Shown: positions 19,091-28,718, numbered from the stretch's first letter. The stretch: 64,000 nt of DNA from Bombella sp. ESL0385 (GCF_009725755.1 NZ_WNIJ01000001.1:310001-374000); one strand, 5' to 3'. Notes: generated from the letters alone by a model not told the origin. A program made the numbers and translations.

Positions 19091-20989
19091 TTATTTCTTT
19101 GTTTTATCGTCAACGTCCTCAAACTCGGCATCGACAATATCTTCCTCTGGCTTGCCGCCAGCAGGCTGACCTTCTGCCTCACCAGCCCCAGCTTGGTGAG
19201 CCGCTTGCCCAACCTTCATAGCGACTTGAGTAAGATGCTCACTGGCCTTTTTAATGGCCTCAGCATCCTCACCACCAAGGGCTTCGCGAGCCTTTTTGAT
19301 AGCGTCTTCTGCCTCGCTCTTATCAGCAGCAGGGACTTTATCACCAGCCTCGGAGAGGGTCTTCTCGGTCTGATGGATCATGGCCTCGGTGCTATTGCGG
19401 AGGTCCACAAGCTCACGGCGGGCCTTATCGGCAGAGGCATTTTCCTCAGCTTCTTTGACCATGCGATCAATATCGGCTTCAGAGAGACCACCATCGCCCT
19501 TAATGGAGATGTTCTGTTCCTTGCCAGTTGCCTTATCCTTGGCGGAGACATTGACGATACCGTTAGCATCAATATCGAATGTCACCTCAATTTGCGGCTG
19601 ACCACGCGGGGCCGGGGCAATGCCTGTGAGGTCAAAATTGCCGAGCAGCTTGTTATCTGCGGCCATTTCGCGCTCACCTTGGAAGACCTTAATGGTTACA
19701 GCTGGCTGATTATCCTCAGCGGTGGAGAAGGTCTGGCTCTTTTTAGTCGGGATCGTCGTGTTACGGTCGATCAGACGTGTAAAGACACCGCCCAGCGTCT
19801 CAATACCGAGGGAGAGTGGGGTCACATCCAGCAGCAGCACGTCTTTGACGTCACCTTGGAGAACACCACCCTGCACAGCCGCACCGATGGCAACCACTTC
19901 ATCAGGGTTCACATTGCGGGCAGGCTCTTTGCCGAAGAACTCTTTAACGCTCTCCACAACTTTGGGCATACGGGTCTGCCCACCAACGAGGATAACCTCT
20001 TTAATGTCGGCCGGTGTCAGCTCTGCATCCTTGAGGGCCTTGCGGCAAGGCTCCAGAGACCGCTTAATAAGGTCGTCAACGAGGCTCTCAAGCTTTGCAC
20101 GGGTCACCTTGACGACAAGATGTTTCGGCCCAGAAGCGTCAGCGGTGATGAAGGGCAGGTTGACCTCTGTCTCCTTCGCGGAGGAAAGCTCAATCTTAGC
20201 CTTCTCGGCAGCTTCCTTCAGGCGTTGGAGAGCCATTTTATCAGTGCGGAGGTCTAACCCCTGCTCCCGTTTAAACTCATCAGCCAGATAATCGATCAGC
20301 TTATTATCGAAGTCTTCACCACCGAGGAAGGTATCACCGTTGGTGGATTTCACTTCGATCACACCATCGGAGATTTCCAGAATGGAAATATCGAATGTAC
20401 CACCGCCGAGGTCATACACAGCCACATTGCCAGAATCGCCTTTCTCAAGCCCATAAGCGAGGGCAGCGGCGGTTGGCTCGTTAATGATGCGCTTAACATC
20501 TAGCCCAGCGATACGACCAGCATCGCGCGTGGCTTGGCGTTGAGCATCGTTAAAGTAAGCCGGAACGGTGATGACGGCTTCTGTCACCTTCTCACCGAGA
20601 TAAGCCTCAGCGGTTTCCTTCATCTTGCCGAGCACGAAGGCGGAAATCTGGGAGGGGGCGTAGTTCTCGTCACGGGCACGCACCCACGCATCGCCATTAT
20701 CGCCTTTGACGATCTCGTAAGGAACGGTCTTTTGGTCCTTAGCAACGGTGGGGTCGTCAAAACGACGGCCAATCAGACGTTTTACAGCATAAAGCGTGTT
20801 GGCAGGGTTTGTGACAGCCTGACGTTTTGCGGCCTGACCAACCAAACGCTCCCCACTATCAGTGAAGGCAACGACGGATGGGGTGGTGCGGGCACCCTCG
20901 CTGTTTTCGATAACCTTGTTCTCATTCCCCTCGCGCACAGCAACGCAGGAGTTGGTTGTCCCAAGGTCAATACCAATAATTTTACCCAT
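19091..20989 (-). CDS. dnaK: Chaperone DnaK (Hsp70)
   Basis: ATP-dependent Hsp70 chaperone of the cytoplasm. ATG 20989 gives 632 residues starting [18 protein letters not shown]; an upstream extension to 21031 is open but not family-like, and AAGGGAC precedes 20989. Visible motifs include the phosphate-1 motif [24 protein letters not shown], the linker region [15 protein letters not shown], and a disordered acidic Gly/Glu-rich tail ending in [11 protein letters not shown] candidate heat-shock-type promoter lies about 120 bases upstream. dnaJ follows in the same direction beyond a terminator-like hairpin; grpE is not adjacent. Confidence 0.98.
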   Translation of the reverse strand: MGKIIGIDLGTTNSCVAVREGNENKVIENSEGARTTPSVVAFTDSGERLVGQAAKRQAVTNPANTLYAVKRLIGRRFDDPTVAKDQKTVPYEIVKGDNGDAWVRARDENYAPSQISAFVLGKMKETAEAYLGEKVTEAVITVPAYFNDAQRQATRDAGRIAGLDVKRIINEPTAAALAYGLEKGDSGNVAVYDLGGGTFDISILEISDGVIEVKSTNGDTFLGGEDFDNKLIDYLADEFKREQGLDLRTDKMALQRLKEAAEKAKIELSSAKETEVNLPFITADASGPKHLVVKVTRAKLESLVDDLIKRSLEPCRKALKDAELTPADIKEVILVGGQTRMPKVVESVKEFFGKEPARNVNPDEVVAIGAAVQGGVLQGDVKDVLLLDVTPLSLGIETLGGVFTRLIDRNTTIPTKKSQTFSTAEDNQPAVTIKVFQGEREMAADNKLLGNFDLTGIAPAPRGQPQIEVTFDIDANGIVNVSAKDKATGKEQNISIKGDGGLSEADIDRMVKEAEENASADKARRELVDLRNSTEAMIHQTEKTLSEAGDKVPAADKSEAEDAIKKAREALGGEDAEAIKKASEHLTQVAMKVGQAAHQAGAGEAEGQPAGGKPEEDIVDAEFEDVDDKTKK

Positions 20990-21075
20990 GACGATTTGTC
21001 CCTTTTCAGCGGCGTCCCCCAACCCCCTCAAGGCATCGGGTGGAAACCCTATTGTGACGTTATCAGGTCGGGCTG

Positions 21076-21089
21076 GTAGGCAAGCCTAC
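21076..21089. promoter_or_regulatory. 14-bp dyad in the dnaK upstream region
   Basis: GTAGGC-AA-GCCTAC is a near-perfect dyad with only 2 bases between the arms, too tight for an RNA hairpin and more like a dimeric protein binding site. It lies in the 314-base divergent gap between dnaK and the lipoprotein gene. It is not a CIRCE element, which would read TTAGCACTC-N9-GAGTGCTAA. Confidence 0.4.
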
Positions 21090-21101
21090 AGGCCCGTAGG
21101 A

Positions 21102-21133
21102 CCGATTTGGTAAGTCTATATTGCTCTTTCAAG
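21102..21133 (-). promoter_or_regulatory. Candidate heat-shock (RpoH-type) promoter for dnaK
   Basis: On the minus strand CTTGAAA (21133-21127) matches the RpoH -35 consensus. About 17 bases downstream of its CTTG core is TACCAAAT, a partial match to the -10 element. The position, about 110-140 bases upstream of the dnaK start, is reasonable. The -10 match is weak, so this is a candidate only. The 314-base gap also holds the lipoprotein promoter, which I could not pin down. Confidence 0.4.
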
Positions 21134-21303
21134 AGGGAAAAGCTGGAAAAGATAGCTGATTTTCCTATAAGGGACGGGCATGTTTTCTCGTTGGAGAAGC
21201 GTAGCATCTGCGTTAAGCTGAGGTAGTGTGACTATAACATGCTGTCTTTATTAGGAGTTCTCCCCTGTCTGGCCTGAAATCTTTATCTTGTAAGCTGGGT
21301 TTT

Positions 21304-22494
21304 GTGGCGCGGCTTTATTCCATATGCTGGTGGAAAAATGACCGTAGCAGGTGGCAGGGGCGTGTCGCATTATCGTTGTGGGCATGTGTATTGCCTCTCG
21401 CACTTGGGGGGTGTTTGACGCTTGGCCCAGAGCGTATGCGGCATGACCAACTTGCTTATTCCCGCGCCCTTGGTGAGGTGCAAAAGCGGGAAATGCTGCT
21501 TAATATCGTGCGGTTGCGTTATGGGGAGCCACCGGCCTTTTTGGATACAACGCAGGTGATTGCTGGCTATAACTTCTCGCGTAGTTTTTCAGGCGGGTAT
21601 TATGGTTATCCGGCATCTGCGGTAAGTAATTACCTCTTTGGGACAGGCACTATGTCCCAAGCGGAGAACCCAACTATCACTTACCAGCCTTTAACAGGGG
21701 AGCAATATGCGGAAAATATTGTTCGCCCTATTTCTCCTGTAGCGATTATGCCGCTTAGCCTTGGGGGAATGGCGATTGATACGCTCTTGCGGCTGACAGC
21801 ACAATCTATTGATGGCCTCTCGAATGTGCGGGGGGTGGGGCCTTTTGGGGGAGGGTCGGTCCGCTTTTATCTTTTATTGCATGATTTACGTCAGCTTCAA
21901 TTAGCTGGGGCTATGACGGTGCGTATTGCGACAGATGATCCGTCTTCATCAAAGGGGGGTAAACAAGCAGGCCCTTCTTCAGGGACGGATAGTAATGGAA
22001 GCAAGGCGGGCAATGGCCAGCCGAACGAGCATATATATCTTGTCCTCACCAGTACGGCCGACAGTAACTTACAGGCGATTCAAGGTGAGGTGCGGCGGTT
22101 ATTGCACCTTAATGCCGAGATAAATGAAGCAGAGATTGTGTATGGTCCCTACCCGAAGAAGGAAGGGCAAATCGCCATTCTTACGCGCTCAATGCTCGCT
22201 ATGTTGACGCAGCTCTCTTACGAAATGGAAGTGCCAGAGAAGGATGTCCATTCTGGCCGAACATTGCCAACGATTGGCCAAGTTGGGATTGAGAGCCGCC
22301 CGGAGGTGGTGATCCATTCTGGTAAAGAAGCTCCAGAAGGCGCGTATGCTGCTGTTTTTTATAAAAAATGCTGGTATTGGATTTCCGACACGGACTTCCG
22401 GAGTAAGGAAGCTTTTACGATGGTCCAAGTCCTCAGCACACTTGCAGCAACTAGCCATAGTGGTGGTGCTGTGGTGACAATCCCAGCAGGATGA
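21304..22494 (+). CDS. Putative lipoprotein, unknown function
   Basis: Family not recognised by name. The 396-residue product has a basic N-terminus and a hydrophobic segment (about 21-36) ending in a lipobox LALGGC with Cys37, so a lipoprotein is predicted. The mature part includes RHDQLAYSRALGEVQKREMLLNIVRLRYGEPP, a Gly/Tyr-rich region (FSGGYYGYP), and a low-complexity Ser/Gly/Lys linker (about 218-240). A C-terminal domain follows with ILTRSMLAMLTQLSYEMEVP and WYWISDTDF. The start is a GTG at 21304; no in-frame ATG precedes the signal peptide. Its stop overlaps the following glycosyltransferase start by four bases (ATGA), so the two are coupled. A role in envelope polysaccharide export or surface assembly is an inference from this coupling only. 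Confidence 0.75.
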   Translation: MARLYSICWWKNDRSRWQGRVALSLWACVLPLALGGCLTLGPERMRHDQLAYSRALGEVQKREMLLNIVRLRYGEPPAFLDTTQVIAGYNFSRSFSGGYYGYPASAVSNYLFGTGTMSQAENPTITYQPLTGEQYAENIVRPISPVAIMPLSLGGMAIDTLLRLTAQSIDGLSNVRGVGPFGGGSVRFYLLLHDLRQLQLAGAMTVRIATDDPSSSKGGKQAGPSSGTDSNGSKAGNGQPNEHIYLVLTSTADSNLQAIQGEVRRLLHLNAEINEAEIVYGPYPKKEGQIAILTRSMLAMLTQLSYEMEVPEKDVHSGRTLPTIGQVGIESRPEVVIHSGKEAPEGAYAAVFYKKCWYWISDTDFRSKEAFTMVQVLSTLAATSHSGGAVVTIPAG

Positions 22495-23717
22495 CAGAAC
22501 GAGGCGTGATGATGGCTCAAAAACCAGTGATTCTTCAGCTTCTACCTGCTCTTGGGATTGGAGGGTTAGAGCGTGGGGCGGTCGATATGGCCGAGGCCAT
22601 TAACCAAGCGGGGGGGCGTGCCCTTGTTGCTGCCGAGCGTGGAGCGTTGGTTTCGCGCTTGCGTTATGTGGGCGGTGAGCATGTGGAGATGGCTTTTCAT
22701 AAGCGGGTCTCGTTGCGGTATTTTTTTAGTCGTGTGGCGATGTTGCGCAGGCTTATCCGTCAAGAGGGGGTAAGTTTGGTTCATGCGCGCTCTCGTTACC
22801 CGGCTCTTGTCGCAGCGGTGGCTTGTCGGAAGGAGAATATCCCGCTTGTGACGACATGGCATGGGGACCATCAAGCGCGTTTTTGGCTGAAGAAATGGTA
22901 TAATTCTGGCCTAGTGCGTGGGCAGCGTGTGATTGCGGTGTCGGAGCATATTGGGGAGCGTTTGCGCAAAGAATATCGCGTGGGGGAGGACCGGTTGCGG
23001 GTTATTCCGCGTGGGAGTGACCCGGCTGTTTTTGCGTTGGAAGCCGTCCATGGCTCCCAGATGCATACTTTGTTGGAGCGTTGGCGCGTAGGGGATGAGA
23101 GCCGCATTGTTTTGATGCCGGGGCGGCTCACGCGTTGGAAAGGGCAGGAATGTCTTATCGAGGCATTGGGGTATCTAGCAGCCCATCATCCAGAGCAAGA
23201 ATGGATATGTGTTATGGTTGGGCCGGGAGAAGAAAGACCCTATGCGCAGATGTTGCAGAAATTGGCTGAAGAACGCGGTATAGCCAGCCGTTTGCGTTTT
23301 GCGGGTGTGTGTCACGATATGGCAGCAGCGTATAAATTAGCGCATATTGTCGTGGTGCCCTCTTTAAGGCCAGAGCCGTTTGGGCGTGTGCCGGTAGAAG
23401 CGCAAATGATGGGACGCTGGGTTATAGGCTCTGCCCGTGGGGGGTTGAAAGAGACTATCCATCATGGTGAGACGGGAACGCTTGTCCCTGCTGGGGATTC
23501 GCGCGCGCTTGCTATGGCCCTGCGGGAAGTGCTGGACGTGCCCCCAGAACTTATGGCAGAGCGGCAGGATGAAATACGCGCCCATGCGTTAGCGCGCTAT
23601 ACAAAACAACATATGCAGCAAGCCACGTTGGGTGTGTATGATGAGCTTCTATCCAGCCATTTGCAGGAGGCTTTTATACGCTTCCATCAGGAGAGGGATG
23701 TAGAGCATGAAGCCTGA
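22491..23717 (+). CDS. Glycosyltransferase family 4 protein
   Basis: A retaining GT-B glycosyltransferase (GT4 style) of 408 residues. Visible features are the N-terminal acceptor-domain loop LLPALGIGGLERG, the donor-domain start VLMPGRLTRWKGQE, and the EX7E-type nucleotide-sugar motif in RPEPFGRVPVEAQMMG. It probably adds sugars to lipopolysaccharide or another envelope glycan on the cytoplasmic face. ATG 22491 overlaps the lipoprotein stop as ATGA. ATG 22509 or 22512, with GAGG 4-7 bases before them, are credible alternative starts. The gene continues into a small ORF overlapping its 3' end. Confidence 0.88.
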   Translation: MTERGVMMAQKPVILQLLPALGIGGLERGAVDMAEAINQAGGRALVAAERGALVSRLRYVGGEHVEMAFHKRVSLRYFFSRVAMLRRLIRQEGVSLVHARSRYPALVAAVACRKENIPLVTTWHGDHQARFWLKKWYNSGLVRGQRVIAVSEHIGERLRKEYRVGEDRLRVIPRGSDPAVFALEAVHGSQMHTLLERWRVGDESRIVLMPGRLTRWKGQECLIEALGYLAAHHPEQEWICVMVGPGEERPYAQMLQKLAEERGIASRLRFAGVCHDMAAAYKLAHIVVVPSLRPEPFGRVPVEAQMMGRWVIGSARGGLKETIHHGETGTLVPAGDSRALAMALREVLDVPPELMAERQDEIRAHALARYTKQHMQQATLGVYDELLSSHLQEAFIRFHQERDVEHEA

Positions 23718-23865
23718 TAGGGCGAAAAAGATGGAGCCTGCCCCTATGACAGCGCGGCAGGAGCGTCAATTACGCGAGGCAGAGGCTTTGCGTGCCAATT
23801 TGATGCGCCGCAAGCAGCAGCAACGTGCCCGCCCTACGAGTGCCTCTAGCCGAGAGAAAGCCTAA
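23707..23865 (+). CDS. Small basic protein, 52 residues, conserved-looking
   Basis: A short reading frame overlapping the glycosyltransferase end by 11 bases and sharing its last base with the next start codon (TAATG). The product is highly charged and helical, with MTARQERQLREAEALR and LMRRKQQQRARP. I recall similar Glu/Ala/Arg small proteins near murA in other alphaproteobacteria, but cannot confirm that here. Tight packing between two coupled genes on the same strand and a normal codon pattern support a real gene. AGGAGAGG lies just upstream of ATG 23707. Function is unknown; the charge suggests binding to nucleic acid or to an acidic partner. Confidence 0.65.
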   Translation: MKPDRAKKMEPAPMTARQERQLREAEALRANLMRRKQQQRARPTSASSREKA

Positions 23866-24857
23866 TGAATAAGCTCTCCTTACCGCTCCCATCCCGGCAA
23901 GAAATTGCATTGGGGATTATCACTATATTATGGGGGGGGACCTATTACATCATCCAGCTGGCTTTAAAGACCAGTGGGCCGATGTTCTTTATTGGGGTGC
24001 GCTTTCTCATTGCCGCATTGTTTGTGGTCTGTTTTGTAGGGCGTAAGCGCGTCTTGCAGGGGATTCCACGCTCGGAGATTTGGCGTGGTGGGATGATCGG
24101 CCTTGTGCTGGCCTTTGGGTATATTTGTCAAACAGAAGGTTTGTTGACAATTACCAGTAGTCGCTCTGCGTTTTTGACGGCTCTTTACGTTCCCCTTGTT
24201 CCCCTTCTGCAATGGATCATCTTGCGTAAGGCTCCTAATACGAGCGGAATCATTGGTATTTTCCTCGCCTTTGTTGGGTTAGTTCTTCTCGCTGAACCGT
24301 GGAAGACGGGCTTAACGATGAGCTCCGGTGACGGTTTGACCTTATTGGGGACGTTCTCTTACGCTTTTGAGATTATCTGCGTTGGTCTTTTCGCTTTAGA
24401 GACTGATAGCCGCCGTATGGCCTTTGTGCAGCTGGTTGCTGGGGCATTACTTTCTTTTGTGCTGATGCCGGTAGTTGGGGAGCATATTCCAGCCTTCAGT
24501 TGGGGCTGGATGAGCTGTGCACTCGTAATGGGTGTGGTGAGTGCGGCCACACAACTTGTGCTTAACTGGGCGCAAAAGACAGTCTCTCCCACAAAAGCAA
24601 CGATTATTTATGCGAGTGAGCCAATATGGGGTGGCCTTGTAGGGTTCTTTACAGGGGATGTTTTAACGATAACGACCCTTGTTGGGGCAGGCTTTATTGT
24701 GGCGGGGGTTTTAGCCAGTGAGGTTAAGCCGCGTTGGCCGCGTTTCCGCCGCACATTGCGTGGTGGTGCGGTGCGCGATACCGCGATTGTGCAGAAAAAG
24801 CGTTATCGGCCGAGCATGTCGGATTTGACGATTCGTAATGGATCTGACCCGCGATAG
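23865..24857 (+). CDS. EamA/DMT-family transporter
   Basis: An inner-membrane transporter of the drug/metabolite superfamily: 330 residues with about ten hydrophobic segments in two EamA repeats (roughly 15-145 and 155-290). Typical features are WGGTYYIIQLAL and FIGVRFLIAALFV in the first repeat, and a second-repeat Glu/Pro motif in YASEPIWGGLVGFF. The C-terminal tail is basic and cytoplasmic. The substrate is unknown; relatives export amino acids or other metabolites. It is translationally coupled to the 52-residue gene before it through TAATG. Confidence 0.88.
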   Translation: MNKLSLPLPSRQEIALGIITILWGGTYYIIQLALKTSGPMFFIGVRFLIAALFVVCFVGRKRVLQGIPRSEIWRGGMIGLVLAFGYICQTEGLLTITSSRSAFLTALYVPLVPLLQWIILRKAPNTSGIIGIFLAFVGLVLLAEPWKTGLTMSSGDGLTLLGTFSYAFEIICVGLFALETDSRRMAFVQLVAGALLSFVLMPVVGEHIPAFSWGWMSCALVMGVVSAATQLVLNWAQKTVSPTKATIIYASEPIWGGLVGFFTGDVLTITTLVGAGFIVAGVLASEVKPRWPRFRRTLRGGAVRDTAIVQKKRYRPSMSDLTIRNGSDPR

Positions 24858-24967
24858 GGGATAATTTTGTCCTAGCGCGGGCAGATGATATGGTAAAAGA
24901 GGTCGGGCTGGGATTTAAGCACGATTTGAGTGACCGTAGAGGTTATTAATCATAAGGGAGAGCGGCT

Positions 24968-25519
24968 ATGTCAATTATGCCCGACCACTGGATTCGCCGT
25001 ATGGCGCAGGACCATGGCATGATAGAGCCTTTTGTTGAGGCGCAAAAACGTGAGAAGGTCATCTCCTACGGCCTGTCCTCTTATGGCTATGATGCCCGCG
25101 TGGCGGATGAGTTCCATATCTTTACAGATGTGGATAATGCCATTGTGGACCCAAAGAACTTCAGCCCGGATAGTTTTGTCACGCGCCGGGGGGATATTAC
25201 AATCCCGCCTAATAGTTTTGCCCTAGCGCATACGGTGGAATATTTCCGCATCCCGCGGGATACGTTGGTTGTTTGCCTTGGTAAATCGACCTATGCGCGT
25301 TGTGGGATTATCGTCAATGTCACCCCTTTAGAGCCTGAATGGGAAGGGCAAGTGACCATTGAGATAAGCAATACAACCCCTCTGCCAGCTCGTATTTACG
25401 CTAATGAGGGTATTTGCCAGTTCTTGTTCTTTAAAGGTGATAGCCCTTGTGAGGTGAGCTATGCTGATAGGGCAGGGAAATATATGCGGCAGTCTGGTGT
25501 AACACCACCGCGCTTATAA
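24968..25519 (+). CDS. dcd: dCTP deaminase
   Basis: Converts dCTP to dUTP, feeding dTTP synthesis and pyrimidine pool control. The 183 residues match the trimeric Dcd fold: [15 protein letters not shown] near the N-terminus, and the active-site region [21 protein letters not shown] with the catalytic Glu, followed by [28 protein letters not shown] precedes ATG 24968. The 110 bases upstream contain a possible promoter (TTGAGT, then an AT-rich TATTAAT). murA follows 40 bases later in the same direction. Confidence 0.96.
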   Translation: MSIMPDHWIRRMAQDHGMIEPFVEAQKREKVISYGLSSYGYDARVADEFHIFTDVDNAIVDPKNFSPDSFVTRRGDITIPPNSFALAHTVEYFRIPRDTLVVCLGKSTYARCGIIVNVTPLEPEWEGQVTIEISNTTPLPARIYANEGICQFLFFKGDSPCEVSYADRAGKYMRQSGVTPPRL

Positions 25520-25559
25520 GCGGCATATTTTAGGTTAAGAGGCGAGGGGAACAAGGCTG

Positions 25560-26834
25560 ATGGATTATTTCCTCATAGAGGGGGGGCGGCGTTTGGAAGG
25601 GCGCATCCCTGTTGGTGGTGCAAAGAACTCCGGCTTGAAGCTGATGGTAGCGTCCCTCCTCTCTGAAGGGCCTTTGATTCTCTCTAACGTGCCTGATATT
25701 GCCGATATCCGCACGATGCGGACATTATTGGGCCAGCTTGGTTATGAGGTGGCGGAGGTTGATGGCCCCGGCACGCTGAGCCTTGGGGGGGGCATTCATT
25801 CTGTAGAAGCCCCTTATGATATTGTCTCTCGTATGCGGGCCTCTATCTTGGTGTTGGGGCCTCTTTTGGCCCGTATGGGCGAGGCGCGTGTCTCTTTGCC
25901 CGGTGGTTGTGCCATTGGTACGCGCCCGGTGGATTTGCACCTCAAAGGGCTAGAGGCTTTAGGGGCGGAGATTCAGTTAGAGGCAGGCTATATCCATGCG
26001 CGTGCCCCGCAGGGTTTGCAGGGGGGACGTGTGGTATTACCGTTCCCCAGTGTGGGGGCGACCGAGAATATCATGATGGCCGCTACCCTAGCGCGTGGGA
26101 CGACAGAGCTTGTTAATGCCGCGCGGGAGCCGGAGATTTTAGACCTCGCTAAGTGTTTGAACGCCATGGGGGCCCGCATTACCGGGGCACATTCTGGCAC
26201 CATCACGATAGAAGGGGTGGAGCGGCTGCATGGCGCGCATTATGCGGTGATGCCAGACCGGATTGAATGTGGGACATATGCTTGTGCGGTCGGGATGACT
26301 GGGGGGGATGTCCTGCTAGAGGGTGGTCGTATGGCCGACCAAGAGGCGGTAGTCCATGCGCTACAGCAGGCTGGTGTTGAGGTTACGCAGGAGGCTGAGG
26401 GGCTGAGGGTGCGCAGCCAAGGCCGTTTGCGCGGGTTAGATTTAACGACCGAGCCTTATCCCGGCTTCCCGACAGATATGCAGGCGCAGTTCATGGCGAT
26501 GCTCTCTGTAGCGGAGGGGGCCTCTATGATCACTGAGACGATTTTTGAGAATCGCTTCATGCATGTGCCAGAGCTGAATCGTATGGGGGCGAATATTACG
26601 ATCCAAGGGCGTGCTGCGGTGATTCGTGGGGTGGAGCATCTTTCTGGCGCACGGGTGATGGCGACTGATTTGCGGGCCTCTTTCTCCCTCATTCTGGCAG
26701 GGTTGGTGGCAGAGGGCGAAACGGAGCTTAGCCGCGTTTATCATCTTGATCGCGGTTATGAGCATGTGGAGAAAAAGCTTTCTGCCTGTGGGGCAAAAAT
26801 TAAGCGCGTGAAGGCTCCTGCAAAAGCTGGATGA
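25560..26834 (+). CDS. murA: UDP-N-acetylglucosamine 1-carboxyvinyltransferase
   Basis: Transfers enolpyruvate from PEP to UDP-GlcNAc, the first committed step of peptidoglycan synthesis; it is the fosfomycin target. The 424 residues show [17 protein letters not shown] with the catalytic Lys, the active-site cysteine C117 in [20 protein letters not shown], and the conserved [15 protein letters not shown] and [14 protein letters not shown] motifs. C117 corresponds to the fosfomycin-sensitive Cys, so ordinary sensitivity is expected. Its last 35 bases overlap the convergent LOG-family gene. Confidence 0.97.
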   Translation: MDYFLIEGGRRLEGRIPVGGAKNSGLKLMVASLLSEGPLILSNVPDIADIRTMRTLLGQLGYEVAEVDGPGTLSLGGGIHSVEAPYDIVSRMRASILVLGPLLARMGEARVSLPGGCAIGTRPVDLHLKGLEALGAEIQLEAGYIHARAPQGLQGGRVVLPFPSVGATENIMMAATLARGTTELVNAAREPEILDLAKCLNAMGARITGAHSGTITIEGVERLHGAHYAVMPDRIECGTYACAVGMTGGDVLLEGGRMADQEAVVHALQQAGVEVTQEAEGLRVRSQGRLRGLDLTTEPYPGFPTDMQAQFMAMLSVAEGASMITETIFENRFMHVPELNRMGANITIQGRAAVIRGVEHLSGARVMATDLRASFSLILAGLVAEGETELSRVYHLDRGYEHVEKKLSACGAKIKRVKAPAKAG

Positions 26835-27354
26835 CGCTTGGTACATCCTCCACAACCTCATAGAGGCTTGAGGCAGTAGCATCGGCGAATCCTTGCTCCA
26901 AGGTTGTACGAAGCATAGCGATGAGCGCATCTGCCCAGCCATGAGCGTTGAGGATGATGATGGGTCGCTGGCTTAGTCCAAGCTGGCGATTGACGAGGAC
27001 TTCGGAAAACTCATCAAACGTACCAAAGCCGCCGGGCAGGACGATATAAGCATCAGCAATTTCAAAGAGCTTGGCTTTGCGTGTAGGCATGTCCTCTGTC
27101 ACGTCGAGGTCCGTTACGCCTTCGTGGAGGATTTCTCGTGCTTCTAAAAAGCGGGGGATAATCCCTTTAACGCGCCCGCCTGCTTGTAATGTTGCATCAG
27201 CAACGGCCCCCATTAATCCAGCTTTGCCGCCCCCATAAACAAGGGTGATGCCTGCTTGGGCTAGGGCCGTGCCAAGGGCGCGGGCTGTGTGCATATAGGC
27301 GGGGTCATGACCAAGGCGAGAGCCACAAAAGACAGAGCAGAATTGAATGGCCAT
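26800..27354 (-). CDS. LOG family protein (nucleoside-monophosphate phosphoribohydrolase type)
   Basis: A Rossmann-fold protein of the LOG/TIGR00730 group, relatives of which release bases from nucleoside 5'-monophosphates such as cytokinin ribotides or AMP. Motifs are CVFCGS-like [21 protein letters not shown], and the catalytic [14 protein letters not shown] (PGGxGTxxE). ATG 27354 gives 184 residues and has AAGGAGA upstream; the frame is open to 27405, but that stretch is not family-like and enters a terminator. The 3' end overlaps murA on the opposite strand by 35 bases. Confidence 0.9.
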   Translation of the reverse strand: MAIQFCSVFCGSRLGHDPAYMHTARALGTALAQAGITLVYGGGKAGLMGAVADATLQAGGRVKGIIPRFLEAREILHEGVTDLDVTEDMPTRKAKLFEIADAYIVLPGGFGTFDEFSEVLVNRQLGLSQRPIIILNAHGWADALIAMLRTTLEQGFADATASSLYEVVEDVPSVIQLLQEPSRA

Positions 27355-27379
27355 AAAAGATGTGTCTCCTTCGCATAAA

Positions 27380-27454
27380 AAATGCCGGGTGCAAGAACCC
27401 GGCATTTAGCATGGGATAAATCCCATAAAGGCGTAGCGGTGAGACTACGCCTTT
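27380..27454 (-). terminator. Three tandem hairpins after the MFS gene, the last a terminator
   Basis: Reading the minus strand after the MFS stop codon there is a 10-bp hairpin (AAAGGCGTAG / CTACGCCTTT, 27454-27427), then a short palindrome ATGGGAT-AA-ATCCCAT (27426-27411), then an 11-bp hairpin (AAATGCCGGGT / ACCCGGCATTT, 27407-27380) followed by T residues. The third is a good rho-independent terminator that isolates the LOG gene just downstream. Confidence 0.8.
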
Positions 27455-27470
27455 GCTGTAAGGCCCTGCC

Positions 27471-28718
27471 TTATTGGGTATTTTTAGGAATACCACACCC
27501 GGGGATACGGGAGAAAGCAGCACTAAAGGCGATACCGCTAACGCAGAGTACACCAGCTACGGCGAACATAACGCCCCAGCCCATATGGTCGCGCAAACCA
27601 CCCATGAACCAGCTGGAAATCACAATGGTGACATCCGTGAAGATGGAGTAAGCGGCGATGAGAATCCCATGGAACTCTGGCCCATCGGTCTTGACGGCCA
27701 TTGTACCCATAGCAGGGAAGAGGAGGGAGAAGCCTGCACCGGTTAGGGCAGCACCGATTAACCCGCCTGTATTGTTATGGACTAAGCAGAACACGGCCAT
27801 AGCGATAGCTTCTGTCACGAGGGACATGTAGGCAATCGGCACACCGCCATGTTTGTCGATTTGGCCAGAGACGAAAATCCGCATGAAGATAAAGCATGCT
27901 GCGAAAACGCCAAAGGCAATGCCAAGGCCTGTCCAGTGATTCTCGGTATAATACAGGGCGAGGAAGCTGTTCACCGTCCCGAAGCCGACAGAGCCAGCAG
28001 CCAGAGCGGCACCATAAGGCAGCACCTTCTTCACTGCGAGACCGAAGGACATAGGCTTACCCTTGCTCGGCAGGGGCTTAATGGCCTTATAGAAGGTCAA
28101 GATGATGAACCCGCAAATGCCCAATGTTGCGGCAAAGATACCAACAGGCAGAAGCTTGATGGTCGGCAGCAAGCCGCTGAGCCATTGCCCAACTGTCACA
28201 CCAACAGCGATACCACCGTAGGAGGTCACGCCGTTCCAAGAAATAGCAACGGAGGAGTGAGCTGGCCCAACGCGGCGGAGGTTCCATGTCGTTACAGAGG
28301 TAGACGTGCAGCTCTCTGACCAACCGATGAAGAGACGGCTGATAAGAGCAACAGCCAACGCCACATAACGAGATGTGTCATTCATACCCATCAGATGGGA
28401 TGTAGGAATGAGCGCGGCAAGGCACATCAATAAGCCGGAGATGGTGCAGAGAATCAGACCCCATCTTAGGACGGCTTTAGGGCCGAAGATGTCGATGCGG
28501 CGACCAACAATCATACGGCCCATGGCTGTGCCGATATATTGTAGGGAGATGGTACTGGCTGCAATAGCCGTACTAAAACCGAGCGTATTATGTACGAACT
28601 GAGCACCAATAATAGCGTTGGGCAGCCCGATGACGAAATATACAAGGAGGTTAAAGAAAACAACGGGCATCACACGCATAGTCGGTGAGCACGTATAGGT
28701 TGCGTCTTCGTCAGACAT
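27471..28718 (-). CDS. MFS transporter, YhhS/YfcJ-like
   Basis: A twelve-helix major facilitator superfamily protein of about 415 residues in the inner membrane. The N-terminal half contains LPNAIIGAQFVHNTLGFS and ISLQYIGTAMGRMIVGRRID, with the loop 2-3 MFS-type signature; this resembles the YhhS/YfcJ branch whose substrates are poorly known. The frame opens upstream at 28754, but ATG 28718 has AAAGGGGA 6 bases upstream and is preferred. It is transcribed alone, with a 220-base divergent gap to the Nudix gene. The exported or imported compound cannot be told from sequence. Confidence 0.88.
   Translation of the reverse strand: MSDEDATYTCSPTMRVMPVVFFNLLVYFVIGLPNAIIGAQFVHNTLGFSTAIAASTISLQYIGTAMGRMIVGRRIDIFGPKAVLRWGLILCTISGLLMCLAALIPTSHLMGMNDTSRYVALAVALISRLFIGWSESCTSTSVTTWNLRRVGPAHSSVAISWNGVTSYGGIAVGVTVGQWLSGLLPTIKLLPVGIFAATLGICGFIILTFYKAIKPLPSKGKPMSFGLAVKKVLPYGAALAAGSVGFGTVNSFLALYYTENHWTGLGIAFGVFAACFIFMRIFVSGQIDKHGGVPIAYMSLVTEAIAMAVFCLVHNNTGGLIGAALTGAGFSLLFPAMGTMAVKTDGPEFHGILIAAYSIFTDVTIVISSWFMGGLRDHMGWGVMFAVAGVLCVSGIAFSAAFSRIPGCGIPKNTQ

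Noticed and set aside
19193-20257. Long open frame (354 codons) on the plus strand antisense to dnaK
   Set aside because: It lies wholly inside dnaK, has no family-like sequence or ribosome binding site, and is a codon-bias shadow of a highly expressed gene.
20990-21303. CIRCE element before dnaK
   Set aside because: No TTAGCACTC-N9-GAGTGCTAA; the dyad found has a different sequence.
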